Positions 1-6,264 of a DNA stretch of 9,131 nt are shown in pieces (position 1 is the stretch's first letter; each line of letters opens with the position of its first letter). The notes below the pieces were generated by a model, which saw nothing but the letters and a program-made list of their open reading frames with translations, ran no database searches and was not told the DNA's origin. Where the stretch lies: contig JAUQXG010000105.1 of the NCBI GenBank assembly GCA_030834765.1, positions 1 to 9,131 on the forward strand, given 5' to 3'. The stretch comes from Lutispora sp. (lineage in GTDB: Bacteria; Bacillota; Clostridia; Lutisporales; Lutisporaceae). The position numbers were made by a program, and so were the translations under genes.

Positions 1-248
1 TTGCTTTTATGGACTCTATAAATAAAGCGATATATGTCACAATTGGGTTTATAGTAATTCAGCAATTAGAAGGTGATATTATTACACCTAAAATTATTGG
101 TGAGAGTGTAGGCATACATCCAGTATATGTAATATTATCAATCGTTATTGGTGCAAAGACTTTAGGAATAACAGGAATGCTAATAGCATTGCCTGTTATA
201 GCATCATTTAGATTGATATTAAGATACTTTATTAGAGGTATAAAATAG
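1..248 (+). CDS. AI-2E/PerM family transporter, C-terminal fragment
   Basis: This is the last 81 or so residues of a polytopic inner-membrane protein of the AI-2E transporter family (PerM/YdiK, formerly UPF0118); the N-terminal part lies outside the window. The reading frame is open from the first full codon at position 3 and ends at TAG 246-248. The fragment has the family's C-terminal pattern: a hydrophobic stretch, then QQLEGDIITPKIIGESVG, then HPVYVILSIVIGAKTLGITG, then a last hydrophobic segment with LPV and a short basic tail (RYFIRGIK). Two to three membrane segments are visible. Members of this family have been linked to export of autoinducer-2 or to ion/proton antiport, and the substrate cannot be told from this fragment. 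No terminator is seen after the stop; the next promoter starts 6 bases downstream. The family call is firm, the function open. Confidence 0.88.
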   Translation, partial: AFMDSINKAIYVTIGFIVIQQLEGDIITPKIIGESVGIHPVYVILSIVIGAKTLGITGMLIALPVIASFRLILRYFIRGIK

Positions 249-254
249 CAAGAG

Positions 255-283
255 TTGACAAATAAAATAGCCTAATATATAAT
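255..283 (+). promoter_or_regulatory. Sigma-A promoter of the T-box–alaS unit
   Basis: TTGACA at 255-260 and TATAAT at 278-283 are separated by exactly 17 bases, matching the housekeeping consensus at all twelve positions. Transcription would start near 290, just ahead of the T-box stem I. A perfect promoter fits a gene whose output is set by attenuation downstream rather than by initiation. Confidence 0.92.
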
Positions 284-299
284 TTTTATAAGATTTATA

Positions 300-519
300 A
301 TGCGTTGAAGCAGATTAGTAAATACATTCATTTCTTTAGAGAGGGGATGGCTGGTGAAAGTCCTCGTATGAAGTATTGAAGCTACTGCTGAGCATCCAAA
401 GGGCGTAGCAGGCGTTAACGCATAATAGCATTTACATAATGCTTAGAGTGGCCATTTTGGCAACTAGGGTGGTACCGCGAAGTAACCCTTCGTCCCTATC
501 AGGGATGAAGGGTTTTTTT
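300..519 (+). promoter_or_regulatory. T-box riboswitch, alanine-specific (tRNA-Ala sensing leader of alaS)
   Basis: This leader binds uncharged tRNA-Ala and lets transcription continue into alaS when the tRNA is not aminoacylated. The conserved T-box AGGGTGGTACCGCG is at 466-479. In stem I, AGCAG (309-313) pairs with CTGCT (385-389), and AATAC (321-325) pairs with GTATT (373-377). Between these helices lies the specifier loop, with AGTA (317-320) facing GAA (378-380) as an S-turn, and the specifier codon GCT (Ala) at 381-383. A TTGA / GA arrangement (305-308 and 390-391) below the lower helix looks like the usual kink-turn. GAGG (341-344) pairs with CCTC (362-365) in the distal arm. Stem III is AGCATT/AATGCT (427-432/438-443). 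TGGT at 470-473 is complementary to a tRNA ACCA end. AGGG (466-469) can pair with CCCT (486-489) as antiterminator, competing with the terminator at 484-519. Confidence 0.95.
484..519 (+). terminator. T-box attenuator (intrinsic terminator)
   Basis: A 14-bp stem (484-497 with 501-514, one G·U pair at 492/506) has an ATC loop and is followed by a T run to 519. Its 5' arm contains the CCCT that the T-box needs for the antiterminator, so the two structures exclude each other. It sits 32 bases before the alaS start. Confidence 0.95.
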
Positions 520-551
520 ATTTATTTTCAAACTAAAGGAGGAAGATTTTT

Positions 552-3191
552 ATGGAGAAACTTGGATTAAATCAGATTAGAGAAGAATTTCTTAGCTTTT
601 TTGAGTCTAAAAATCATTTAAGACTAAAGAGTGCATCTCTTGTGCCTCATAATGATAAAAGTTTATTATTAATAAACTCAGGCATGGCACCATTAAAACC
701 CTATTTCACTGGTCAGGCAACACCTCCAGATAAAAGAGTTACCACCTGTCAAAAATGTATTCGTACACCGGATATTGAAAGAGTCGGAAAAACTGCCAGA
801 CATGGTACTTTTTTTGAAATGCTGGGAAATTTCTCTTTTGGTGACTATTTTAAAAAAGAAGCAATTGCATGGGCTTGGGAATTCTGCACAATAACCCTAA
901 GTCTGCCTGTAGATAAATTATGGGTTACTATTTATTTGGATGATGACGATGCCTTTGAAATCTGGAATAAGGAAATTGGAGTACCAAGTGATAGAATCGT
1001 TAGAATGGGTAAAGAAGATAATTTTTGGGAGCATGGATTAGGACCTTGTGGACCTTGCTCTGAAATATATTTTGATAGAGGATTAAATAGGAGTTGTGGA
1101 AAGCCCGATTGCAAACTAGGTTGTGATTGTGATCGATTTATTGAATTTTGGAATTTAGTTTTTACACAGTATGATAAGGATGAAGCAGGAAACTATAATC
1201 TGCTGGAAAAACCCAATATTGATACAGGAATGGGTCTTGAAAGAATGGCTGTAATCATGCAAGATGTAAATAATTTATTTGAAGTAGATACTGTAAAGTT
1301 TATACTTGATTATATTTGTCAGATGGCAGGAGTTGAGTATGGATTTGATAGTAAAATAGATACATCCATAAGAGTGATTACTGACCACATTAGAAGTGTT
1401 ACATTTATGACCTCCGATGGTATTTTACCATCTAATGAAGGTCGAGGCTATGTGCTGAGAAGGTTATTGAGAAGAGCTGCACGGCATGGTAAGCTATTAG
1501 GACTAAATGAGTCATTTTTGAATGAAATTGCTAAAAAAGTAATAGAAGTATCTAATAATGCTTATCCTGAACTTGAAGAAAAGAAAAACCATATTTTAAG
1601 CGTAATAGAAATGGAGGAAAAGCGATTCAATGAAACCATTGATCAAGGCTTATCCATTCTTCAAGGATTAATAGAAGAAATGCAAGAAAAAAATCAAAAG
1701 ACATTGTCAGGAGAAAGTGCTTTTAAACTATATGACACTTATGGTTTTCCGCTGGATCTTACAAAGGACGTATTGGAAGAGCAAGGACTTAGCGTAAATG
1801 AAGATGCTTTTAAAGAAGAAATGAAAATACAAAGAGAAAGAGCAAGAGCAGCGAGAGCAAACAACAACATTGAAGGATGGAAAAAAGACTTTTTTGCAAA
1901 GATTGATGATAGTATAAGCACTCAATTTATTGGATATAAAGAATATGAATCTGATAGCATCGTTAAAGCAATAATCAGTGAAGGTGAAATTGTTGACTCA
2001 GCACAAGAAGGTGAGGATGTTATCATAATCCTTGATAAGACACCTTTTTACGCAGAAAGCGGCGGTCAAATTAACGATACAGGAAAAATTTATAGTGAGA
2101 AATTTGAAATTGAAGTATATGATTGCAAAAAGGTTGTTGGAGATAGGTTTGCACATTATTGCAAAATAGTGAAAGGAGAAATCACTGTAAATGATGCATG
2201 CAGAACGAAGATTGACAAAACGAGGAGAATGGCTATAGCTAGGAACCATTCGTCAACACATTTGCTTCAGAAAGCACTGAGAAACACCCTAGGTGAACAT
2301 GTTGAACAGGCAGGTTCTTTTGTAACAGAAAAACATTTACGATTTGATTTTTCACATTTTAAGCCGGTAACAGAAGACGAGTTGATGAAAATTGAGGAAG
2401 AAGTCAATAGATCTATACTTGAAAGCCTTGAAATATCAATTAAAGAAACTGGTATAAATGAAGCGAAAAGTATGGGAGCTATGGCTCTATTTGGAGAGAA
2501 GTATGGAGATGTAGTTAGAGTTGTTAAAATGGGCAGCTATAGTACTGAACTATGCGGAGGGACACATTTATCAAATACCAGCCAAGCTGGACTTTTTAAG
2601 ATCGTTTCTGAAGGTGGCGTTGCCGCTGGCGTGAGAAGAATAGAAGCTATAACAGGCTATAGTGTTTATGAATATCTAAAGGAAAAAGAGAAGCTTATAC
2701 ATGAAATATCACTTTCTCTAAAAGCGAATCCTTCAGAGTGTATAAGAAAAATTGAGCAATTAAATAGAGAACTAAAAGAAAATGAGAAAGAATTGTTAGA
2801 AATTAAATCAAAGATTGCATCAGGAACTATTGATAATTATATTCAAGATGCTAAAGATATTAAAGGGGTAAAATATATTGTAGCCGATTTTGAAAATATG
2901 AATGCTGATGAATTAAGAAATATGGGAGATAAATTCAAAGATAAGTTAGATAAGGGAATCATAGTACTAACTTCATTTGATGAGGAAAAAATTACAATGA
3001 TCGCGATGGCAACTAAATCGGCAGTCATTTCTGGTGTGCATGCAGGTAACTTAATCAAAGAAATAATGAAACTAACTGGTGGAAGCGGCGGAGGAAGACC
3101 TGATATGGCACAAGGCGGTGCCAAGGATAAATCCAAGTTGAAAGAAGCTTTAAAACATATTCCAAGCATACTGGAACTACAAATTAAATAA
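552..3191 (+). CDS. alaS: Alanine--tRNA ligase
   Basis: This cytoplasmic class II synthetase charges tRNA-Ala with alanine and hydrolyses mischarged Ser/Gly-tRNA-Ala. At 879 residues it is full length. The catalytic domain has motif 2 around TARHGTFFEMLGNFSFGDYF (81-100) and motif 3 in DTGMGLERMA (from 224). A cysteine cluster (C182, C187, C191, C193), common in clostridial AlaRS, lies between them. The editing domain carries the zinc ligands HSSTH (H566, H570) and CGGTH (C668, H672). A coiled-coil stretch follows (about 709-760), then the C-Ala domain with the glycine-rich GGSGGGRPDMAQGG (843-856). The ATG at 552 is preceded by AAAGGAGG (535-542) with 9 bases between. Transcription depends on the T-box immediately upstream. 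No residue expected to be essential appears to be missing. Confidence 0.99.
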   Translation: MEKLGLNQIREEFLSFFESKNHLRLKSASLVPHNDKSLLLINSGMAPLKPYFTGQATPPDKRVTTCQKCIRTPDIERVGKTARHGTFFEMLGNFSFGDYFKKEAIAWAWEFCTITLSLPVDKLWVTIYLDDDDAFEIWNKEIGVPSDRIVRMGKEDNFWEHGLGPCGPCSEIYFDRGLNRSCGKPDCKLGCDCDRFIEFWNLVFTQYDKDEAGNYNLLEKPNIDTGMGLERMAVIMQDVNNLFEVDTVKFILDYICQMAGVEYGFDSKIDTSIRVITDHIRSVTFMTSDGILPSNEGRGYVLRRLLRRAARHGKLLGLNESFLNEIAKKVIEVSNNAYPELEEKKNHILSVIEMEEKRFNETIDQGLSILQGLIEEMQEKNQKTLSGESAFKLYDTYGFPLDLTKDVLEEQGLSVNEDAFKEEMKIQRERARAARANNNIEGWKKDFFAKIDDSISTQFIGYKEYESDSIVKAIISEGEIVDSAQEGEDVIIILDKTPFYAESGGQINDTGKIYSEKFEIEVYDCKKVVGDRFAHYCKIVKGEITVNDACRTKIDKTRRMAIARNHSSTHLLQKALRNTLGEHVEQAGSFVTEKHLRFDFSHFKPVTEDELMKIEEEVNRSILESLEISIKETGINEAKSMGAMALFGEKYGDVVRVVKMGSYSTELCGGTHLSNTSQAGLFKIVSEGGVAAGVRRIEAITGYSVYEYLKEKEKLIHEISLSLKANPSECIRKIEQLNRELKENEKELLEIKSKIASGTIDNYIQDAKDIKGVKYIVADFENMNADELRNMGDKFKDKLDKGIIVLTSFDEEKITMIAMATKSAVISGVHAGNLIKEIMKLTGGSGGGRPDMAQGGAKDKSKLKEALKHIPSILELQIK

Positions 3192-3246
3192 TTCGAAATA
3201 ATAATCGAAACTAGCATATTTTGTTATGGTTTATATAGCAATAACC

Positions 3247-3275
3247 TTGCAATGTAAACGGATGTATATTAATAT
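3247..3275 (+). promoter_or_regulatory. Possible weak promoter upstream of ireB
   Basis: TTGCAA (3247-3252) and TAATAT (3270-3275) are 17 bases apart, each matching the consensus at 4 of 6 positions. In such AT-rich DNA this is weak evidence. No convincing terminator separates alaS from ireB, so read-through from alaS is equally possible. Confidence 0.3.
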
Positions 3276-3311
3276 TAAAATAAGATATAAATAATACTAG
3301 AGGTGATATTT

Positions 3312-3572
3312 ATGGGAAATGCTAATTTTGATGAAACAATGAATTTTAAGGTTGAAAAGGAAGAAAAGTTTTCACCATCAGAGATATTGTTAACAGTATA
3401 CAAATCTTTAAAAGAAAAAGGTTATAATCCAATAAACCAAATAGTGGGTTATATATTATCTGGAGATCCAACTTATATTACTAGCTATAACAATGCAAGA
3501 AGCTTAATTAAAAAGCTTGAGAGAGATGAACTTTTAGAAGAGCTAGTAAAATATTATGTAGAAGTAAGATGA
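3312..3572 (+). CDS. ireB: IreB family regulatory phosphoprotein (YrzL/DUF965)
   Basis: This small cytoplasmic protein of 86 residues belongs to the IreB family (YrzL in Bacillus subtilis). In Enterococcus faecalis IreB is phosphorylated by the PASTA-domain Ser/Thr kinase IreK and lowers intrinsic cephalosporin resistance. The family core is easy to recognise: [19 protein letters not shown], then [24 protein letters not shown]. The ATG at 3312 is chosen because the AGAGGTGAT ribosome binding site (3299-3307) lies at normal distance before it; an in-frame GTG at 3303 is inside that site. The N terminus has one threonine in a FDET context (T9), aligning with T7 of the enterococcal protein; the other known phosphosite, T4, is replaced by F6. 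Its position right after alaS is the conserved Firmicutes arrangement. The family is certain; the role in this organism is inferred. Confidence 0.95.
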   Translation: MGNANFDETMNFKVEKEEKFSPSEILLTVYKSLKEKGYNPINQIVGYILSGDPTYITSYNNARSLIKKLERDELLEELVKYYVEVR

Positions 3573-3605
3573 AATACAATATAATTTGATATGAGTATAT
3601 TTTAT

Positions 3606-3653
3606 AAAAGGAAGTTGGTAGATTGTAAAAGCAATATATTTCAACTTCCTTTT
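3606..3653 (+). terminator. Two-tier hairpin after ireB, possible terminator
   Basis: A perfect 12-bp stem (3606-3617 with 3642-3653) encloses a 24-base loop that holds a second small hairpin (ATTG 3622-3625 with CAAT 3632-3635). The 3' arm ends in TTTT, followed by CATAAAATAAAT rather than a longer T run. It lies 33 bases after ireB and 42 bases before the reductase start. It could end the alaS–ireB transcript inefficiently, or act as a processing or regulatory structure in the leader of the next gene. Confidence 0.5.
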
Positions 3654-3695
3654 CATAAAATAAATGAATAAAGCCATCAATTAATGAGGTAAACA

Positions 3696-4643
3696 ATGGA
3701 ATATAGGAAATTAGGTAATACTGATATAGATATATCAAGATTATGCTTTGGCAGTCTGACAATTAGCCCATTGCAGGCGAATCTTTCTATTGAAGATGGG
3801 GCAGAAGTAATTGAAAAAGCCATTGATCTTGGCATAAACTTTTTAGATACAGCTGAACTCTATCAGAATTACGAATATATAAAAAAAGCCACTAGTAAAA
3901 AGCGGGAAAAGATAGTTATTTCTACTAAGTCATATGCCTACTCCAGTGAAGGAGCGGAAAAGAGCCTATTAAAGGCGTTAAAAGAAATTGGTACAGATTA
4001 TATAGATATATTTTCTTTGCACGAACAGGAAAGTGATCACACTATTAGAGGCCATTATGAAGCAATAGAATATTTAATAAAGGCAAAAGAAAAAGGTTTA
4101 ATTAGAGCAATTGGTATATCAACTCATGCTATTCAAGGTATTGATGCTGCATGCAAATATAATGAAATAGAAGTAGTGCATCCAATTGTAAATAAAAATG
4201 GTCTGGGAATAATTGATGGAAACATATCTCAAATGTTAAAAGCAATTGAAAATGCATATAATAAAGGTAAAGGTATCTATGCTATGAAACCACTAGGAGG
4301 AGGTAATCTAAACAAAAATGTTTCTGAATGCTTCAGTTTTGTTCTGAAAAACTCACATATTCACTCCATAGCAGTGGGCATGCAGTCTATAGAAGAAGTA
4401 ATGTGTAATACTTTTATTTTTGAGAATAAAGAAGTACCGGTAGAAATAGCCTCAAAGATAAATGATAAGACACGAAGACTACTTATTGATTTTTGGTGTA
4501 AGGGATGCGGGGAATGCATAAATGCCTGCTCTCAGGGAGCTTTAAGAAGAATAAATGACAAAGTGTACGTAGATCGTGAAAAATGCTTACTATGTGGTTA
4601 CTGTAGTGCATATTGTTCAGATTTTTGTATAAAAATAGTCTAG
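3696..4643 (+). CDS. Aldo/keto reductase with C-terminal 2[4Fe-4S] ferredoxin domain
   Basis: This is a probable cytoplasmic oxidoreductase of 315 residues. The N-terminal part is an aldo/keto reductase barrel beginning MEYRKLGNTDIDISRLCFGS. The usual catalytic tetrad can be assigned as D51 and Y56 (DTAELY), K78 (STKSY) and H109 (LHE). The segment IRAIGISTHA (136-145) is a typical barrel strand. The last 50 residues hold two cysteine motifs, C268/C271/C274/C278 and C297/C300/C303/C307, both CX2CX2CX3C, able to bind two [4Fe-4S] clusters as in bacterial ferredoxins. The first lacks the usual proline after its last cysteine (CS instead of CP). Such fusions are common in anaerobes; their substrates are mostly unknown. 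The ATG at 3696 follows GAGGT (3686-3690). No clear promoter is seen; ruvX begins 23 bases after the stop, suggesting co-transcription. Confidence 0.92.
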   Translation: MEYRKLGNTDIDISRLCFGSLTISPLQANLSIEDGAEVIEKAIDLGINFLDTAELYQNYEYIKKATSKKREKIVISTKSYAYSSEGAEKSLLKALKEIGTDYIDIFSLHEQESDHTIRGHYEAIEYLIKAKEKGLIRAIGISTHAIQGIDAACKYNEIEVVHPIVNKNGLGIIDGNISQMLKAIENAYNKGKGIYAMKPLGGGNLNKNVSECFSFVLKNSHIHSIAVGMQSIEEVMCNTFIFENKEVPVEIASKINDKTRRLLIDFWCKGCGECINACSQGALRRINDKVYVDREKCLLCGYCSAYCSDFCIKIV

Positions 4644-4666
4644 TTCAAAAGAGAAAGGATAATAAA

Positions 4667-5083
4667 ATGCGCATAATGGGATTGGATGTTGGGGATCGAA
4701 CAATAGGTGTGGCTATCAGTGATGAGCTTGGCTGGACTGCACAAGGAATTGAAACTATAAAGCGAACAAGCATTGCTAAGGATTTAAAAAGACTGGAAGA
4801 ATTGATTTGCGAAAAAAGAATAAATACTATTGTAGTGGGTTTTCCTAAAAATATGAACAATACTGTTGGCCCAAGAGCACAAAAAACCATAGAATTTGCA
4901 GACATAGTTAAAGAGAACTTTAAGGATATTGAAATAGTTTTATGGGATGAAAGACTAACTACTAGTGCAGCTCAAAGAACTTTAATCGAAGCTGATGTTA
5001 GTAGAAAAAAAAGAAAATTAGTTGTTGATAAAATAGCGGCAATATTCATTTTGCAAGGATATCTTGATTTAAAGAATAAATAG
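4667..5083 (+). CDS. ruvX: Holliday junction resolvase-like nuclease RuvX (YqgF family)
   Basis: This cytoplasmic RNase H-fold nuclease has 138 residues, the usual length. In Escherichia coli YqgF/RuvX acts in 16S rRNA 5'-end maturation, and a Holliday-junction resolvase role has been proposed; B. subtilis YrrK is the equivalent. Family motifs are GLDVGDRTIGVAISD (5-19), VVGFPKNMN (56-64), WDERLTTSAA (93-102) and VDKIAAIFILQGYLD (120-134). The likely metal-binding acids are D7, E95 and D121. The start is placed at ATG 4667 because GAAAGGA (4653-4659) sits 7 bases before it and the glycine-rich strand then begins at residue 5 as in homologues. An in-frame ATG at 4613 would overlap the reductase gene and add 18 unrelated residues. 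It is probably transcribed with the reductase. Confidence 0.95.
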   Translation: MRIMGLDVGDRTIGVAISDELGWTAQGIETIKRTSIAKDLKRLEELICEKRINTIVVGFPKNMNNTVGPRAQKTIEFADIVKENFKDIEIVLWDERLTTSAAQRTLIEADVSRKKRKLVVDKIAAIFILQGYLDLKNK

Positions 5084-5092
5084 CCATTTTAG

Positions 5093-5121
5093 TTGACACG
5101 ATTTACCTTGTGATATAAAAT
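5093..5121 (+). promoter_or_regulatory. Sigma-A promoter of the DUF1292 gene
   Basis: TTGACA (5093-5098) and TAAAAT (5116-5121) are separated by 17 bases, 11 of 12 consensus positions. Transcription would begin near 5128, leaving a short leader of about 24 bases. It separates this gene's expression from the upstream reductase–ruvX unit. Confidence 0.82.
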
Positions 5122-5151
5122 AACTTTATCTAAAATAATGAGGTGATTATA

Positions 5152-5433
5152 ATGAGTGAAGAAATGGACATGATAGTGCTATATGATGAAGACGGAAATG
5201 AAACCGAATTTGAAGTAGTTGCAACTTTGGAAGTTGATGAAAATGAGTATGCCATTTTATTGCCGAGAGATGATTCTAGAGATCCAGAAGCCGAAATAGT
5301 TGATGAGGCCTATGTATTAAGGATTGAGCAAGATGAAAGCGGTGAAGATATTTTAGTCGGAATTGAAGATGAAGAAGAATTAAATGCAGTAATCGATGCA
5401 TATGAAGAATTAGTAAAAGAAGAGTCAAATTAA
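5152..5433 (+). CDS. DUF1292 family protein (YrzB-like)
   Basis: This small acidic cytoplasmic protein of 93 residues belongs to DUF1292 (YrzB in B. subtilis); no biochemical function is established. The family pattern is visible: an N-terminal strand (MIVLYDEDGNETEFEVVATL), then DENEYAILLP, then EAYVLRIEQDE and a C-terminal acidic helix (EEELNAVIDAYEEL). About a third of the residues are Asp or Glu. ATG 5152 is chosen because GAGGTGAT (5140-5147) is a good ribosome binding site just before it; an in-frame GTG at 5143 lies inside that site. It follows ruvX as in many Firmicutes, but has its own promoter here. Its stop codon forms the base of the terminator stem, so transcription ends immediately after the gene. 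Confidence 0.92.
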   Translation: MSEEMDMIVLYDEDGNETEFEVVATLEVDENEYAILLPRDDSRDPEAEIVDEAYVLRIEQDESGEDILVGIEDEEELNAVIDAYEELVKEESN

Positions 5434-5467
5434 AATAAAAAAGCCGCTATGCGGCTTTTTTATTTTA
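5431..5467 (+). terminator. Bidirectional intrinsic terminator after the DUF1292 gene
   Basis: A perfect inverted repeat with 17-base arms (5431-5447 and 5451-5467) has a TAT loop. The GC core is GCCGC/GCGGC, flanked by A6/T6 and outer A/T pairs. The stop codon TAA of the DUF1292 gene is its first three bases. The A tract on the 5' side makes it equally able to stop transcription from the opposite strand. Confidence 0.95.
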
Positions 5468-5593
5468 ATTATCTATTGTTATAAGCTTTAATACTTTTGC
5501 AATTTCACCTAACATTTGAAGTTCTTCTCTTGTATAAACAAAACCAGTAGGATTTCCTGGATTTGAATATAATACCATGTTTTTTAAAAGAAT
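5465..5593 (-). pseudogene. Remnant of a class I/II PLP-dependent aminotransferase
   Basis: On the minus strand, reading down from 5593, the frame encodes ILLKN, then (from ATG at 5578) MVLYSNPGNPTGFVY, TREELQMLGEIAK and VLKLITIDN, ending at TAA (5467-5465). NPGNPTG followed by xVYTxEEL and EIAK is the signature of the strand and helix before the PLP-binding aspartate in aspartate-aminotransferase-fold enzymes, where intact proteins continue with a D-E-V/A-Y segment. The fragment covers about 40 of roughly 400 residues. It begins right after a stop (5594-5596) and ends inside the DUF1292 terminator. The PLP lysine and all other domains are absent, and the 100 bases on its 5' side show no related coding. 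It is most simply a decayed leftover of a gene lost between the DUF1292 gene and fur. Confidence 0.72.
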
Positions 5594-5634
5594 TCACTAT
5601 AATGAGAAAATTATATTAATAATGAAATAATAAT

Positions 5635-5663
5635 TTGACAAAGTTCTCAATTGATAATAAAAT
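5635..5663 (+). promoter_or_regulatory. Sigma-A promoter of fur
   Basis: TTGACA (5635-5640) and TAAAAT (5658-5663) are 17 bases apart, 11 of 12 consensus positions and the same elements and spacing as the DUF1292 promoter. Transcription would begin near 5670, giving a leader of about 25 bases. Confidence 0.82.
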
Positions 5664-5694
5664 ATAATTAAAATATTGGAAAGAAGTTGATTAA

Positions 5695-6132
5695 ATGTCA
5701 TATGAATATGATGTTTTAAAAGAGAAACTCAAGCAAAAAGGGTGCAAACTTACACCACAAAGAAGATGCATATTAGATGTGGTATACGACAATAAAGGTA
5801 AGCATCTGAGTACTGAAGAAATATATGATATTGTAAAGCACCGATGCCCTGAAATCGGACTTGCAACTGTTTATAGGACAATGCAAATGTTTGATGAATT
5901 AGAAATTGTTTATAAGCATAACTTTGATGATGGACGTAGCAGATACGAGCTAAACCACAATGAAGATCATCAGCATCATCATTTAATATGCACCAAGTGT
6001 GGTAATGTAATAGAGGTTGAAGAGGATTTATTAGAGCAACTTGAAAAAGAAGTTGAAGAGAAATATAACTTTACTGTTACAAACCATAATCTTAAGTTTC
6101 ATGGCTATTGTGGCAGTTGCGAAAAAAAATAG
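5695..6132 (+). CDS. fur: Fur family transcriptional regulator
   Basis: This dimeric metal-dependent repressor has 145 residues. The N-terminal winged helix includes LTPQRRCILDVV (19-30), HLSTEEIY (37-44) and the recognition-helix region GLATVYRTMQMF (55-66). The C-terminal dimerization and metal domain has a histidine cluster (H92, H94, H95, H96) and two CXXC pairs, C99/C102 and C139/C142, which would form the structural zinc site. The run KHNFDDGRSRYEL (74-86) and VTNHNLKFHGYCGSC (128-142) resemble iron-sensing Fur more than PerR or Zur, so fur is a likely but not certain name. The ribosome binding site is weak: GGAAAG (5678-5683) lies 11 bases before ATG. It has its own promoter and terminator, so it is probably monocistronic. 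Confidence 0.92.
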   Translation: MSYEYDVLKEKLKQKGCKLTPQRRCILDVVYDNKGKHLSTEEIYDIVKHRCPEIGLATVYRTMQMFDELEIVYKHNFDDGRSRYELNHNEDHQHHHLICTKCGNVIEVEEDLLEQLEKEVEEKYNFTVTNHNLKFHGYCGSCEKK

Positions 6133-6162
6133 TACTGCATTAAGTTGCAGTACTATTTTTTT
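6123..6162 (+). terminator. Intrinsic terminator after fur
   Basis: A 17-bp stem (6123-6139 with 6146-6162) has a six-base TTAAGT loop; its core is TAGTACTGCA/TGCAGTACTA with A and T tracts on either side. It overlaps the last codons and stop of fur. The flanking A tract means it could also work on the other strand. Confidence 0.93.
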
Positions 6163-6235
6163 GATTAAAACTTTTGTATATAACATTATAATATGGATAA
6201 TATTTATAATAATAAAATTGTATTCGTTTGGCCCT

Positions 6236-6264
6236 TTGAGTTTTATAGAAAGATAAAGTATAAT
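6236..6264 (+). promoter_or_regulatory. Probable promoter of the RNase J gene
   Basis: TTGAGT (6236-6241) and TATAAT (6259-6264) are 17 bases apart: a perfect -10 and four of six -35 positions. Transcription would begin near 6271, about 37 bases before the GTG start. A weaker pair, TTGTAT (6174-6179) with GATAAT (6196-6201), lies further upstream. Confidence 0.68.

Noticed and set aside
387..389. Second GCT triplet as T-box specifier codon
   Set aside because: It is part of CTGCT (385-389), which pairs with AGCAG (309-313) below the specifier loop; GCT at 381-383 lies in the loop itself, directly after the GAA of the S-turn.
3192..3210. Short inverted repeat TTCGA/TCGAA after alaS as terminator
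   Set aside because: The stem is only 5 bp, all weak, with an 8-base loop and no T run; it would not terminate transcription.
2843..3217. 124-residue minus-strand open frame antisense to the alaS 3' end
   Set aside because: It is a shadow of the alaS coding frame: no ribosome binding site, no recognisable family, and its composition mirrors the antisense of C-Ala glycine and lysine codons.
4613..4666. Upstream ATG as the ruvX start
   Set aside because: It lies inside the reductase gene and adds 18 residues unlike the family; ATG 4667 has a proper ribosome binding site and gives the usual N terminus.
5695..6132. Fur-family gene as PerR
   Set aside because: The region around the histidine cluster (KHNFDDGRSRYEL, then HQHHHLIC) and the C terminus look like Fur; no PerR-like FVTSDHYHAIC arrangement is present.
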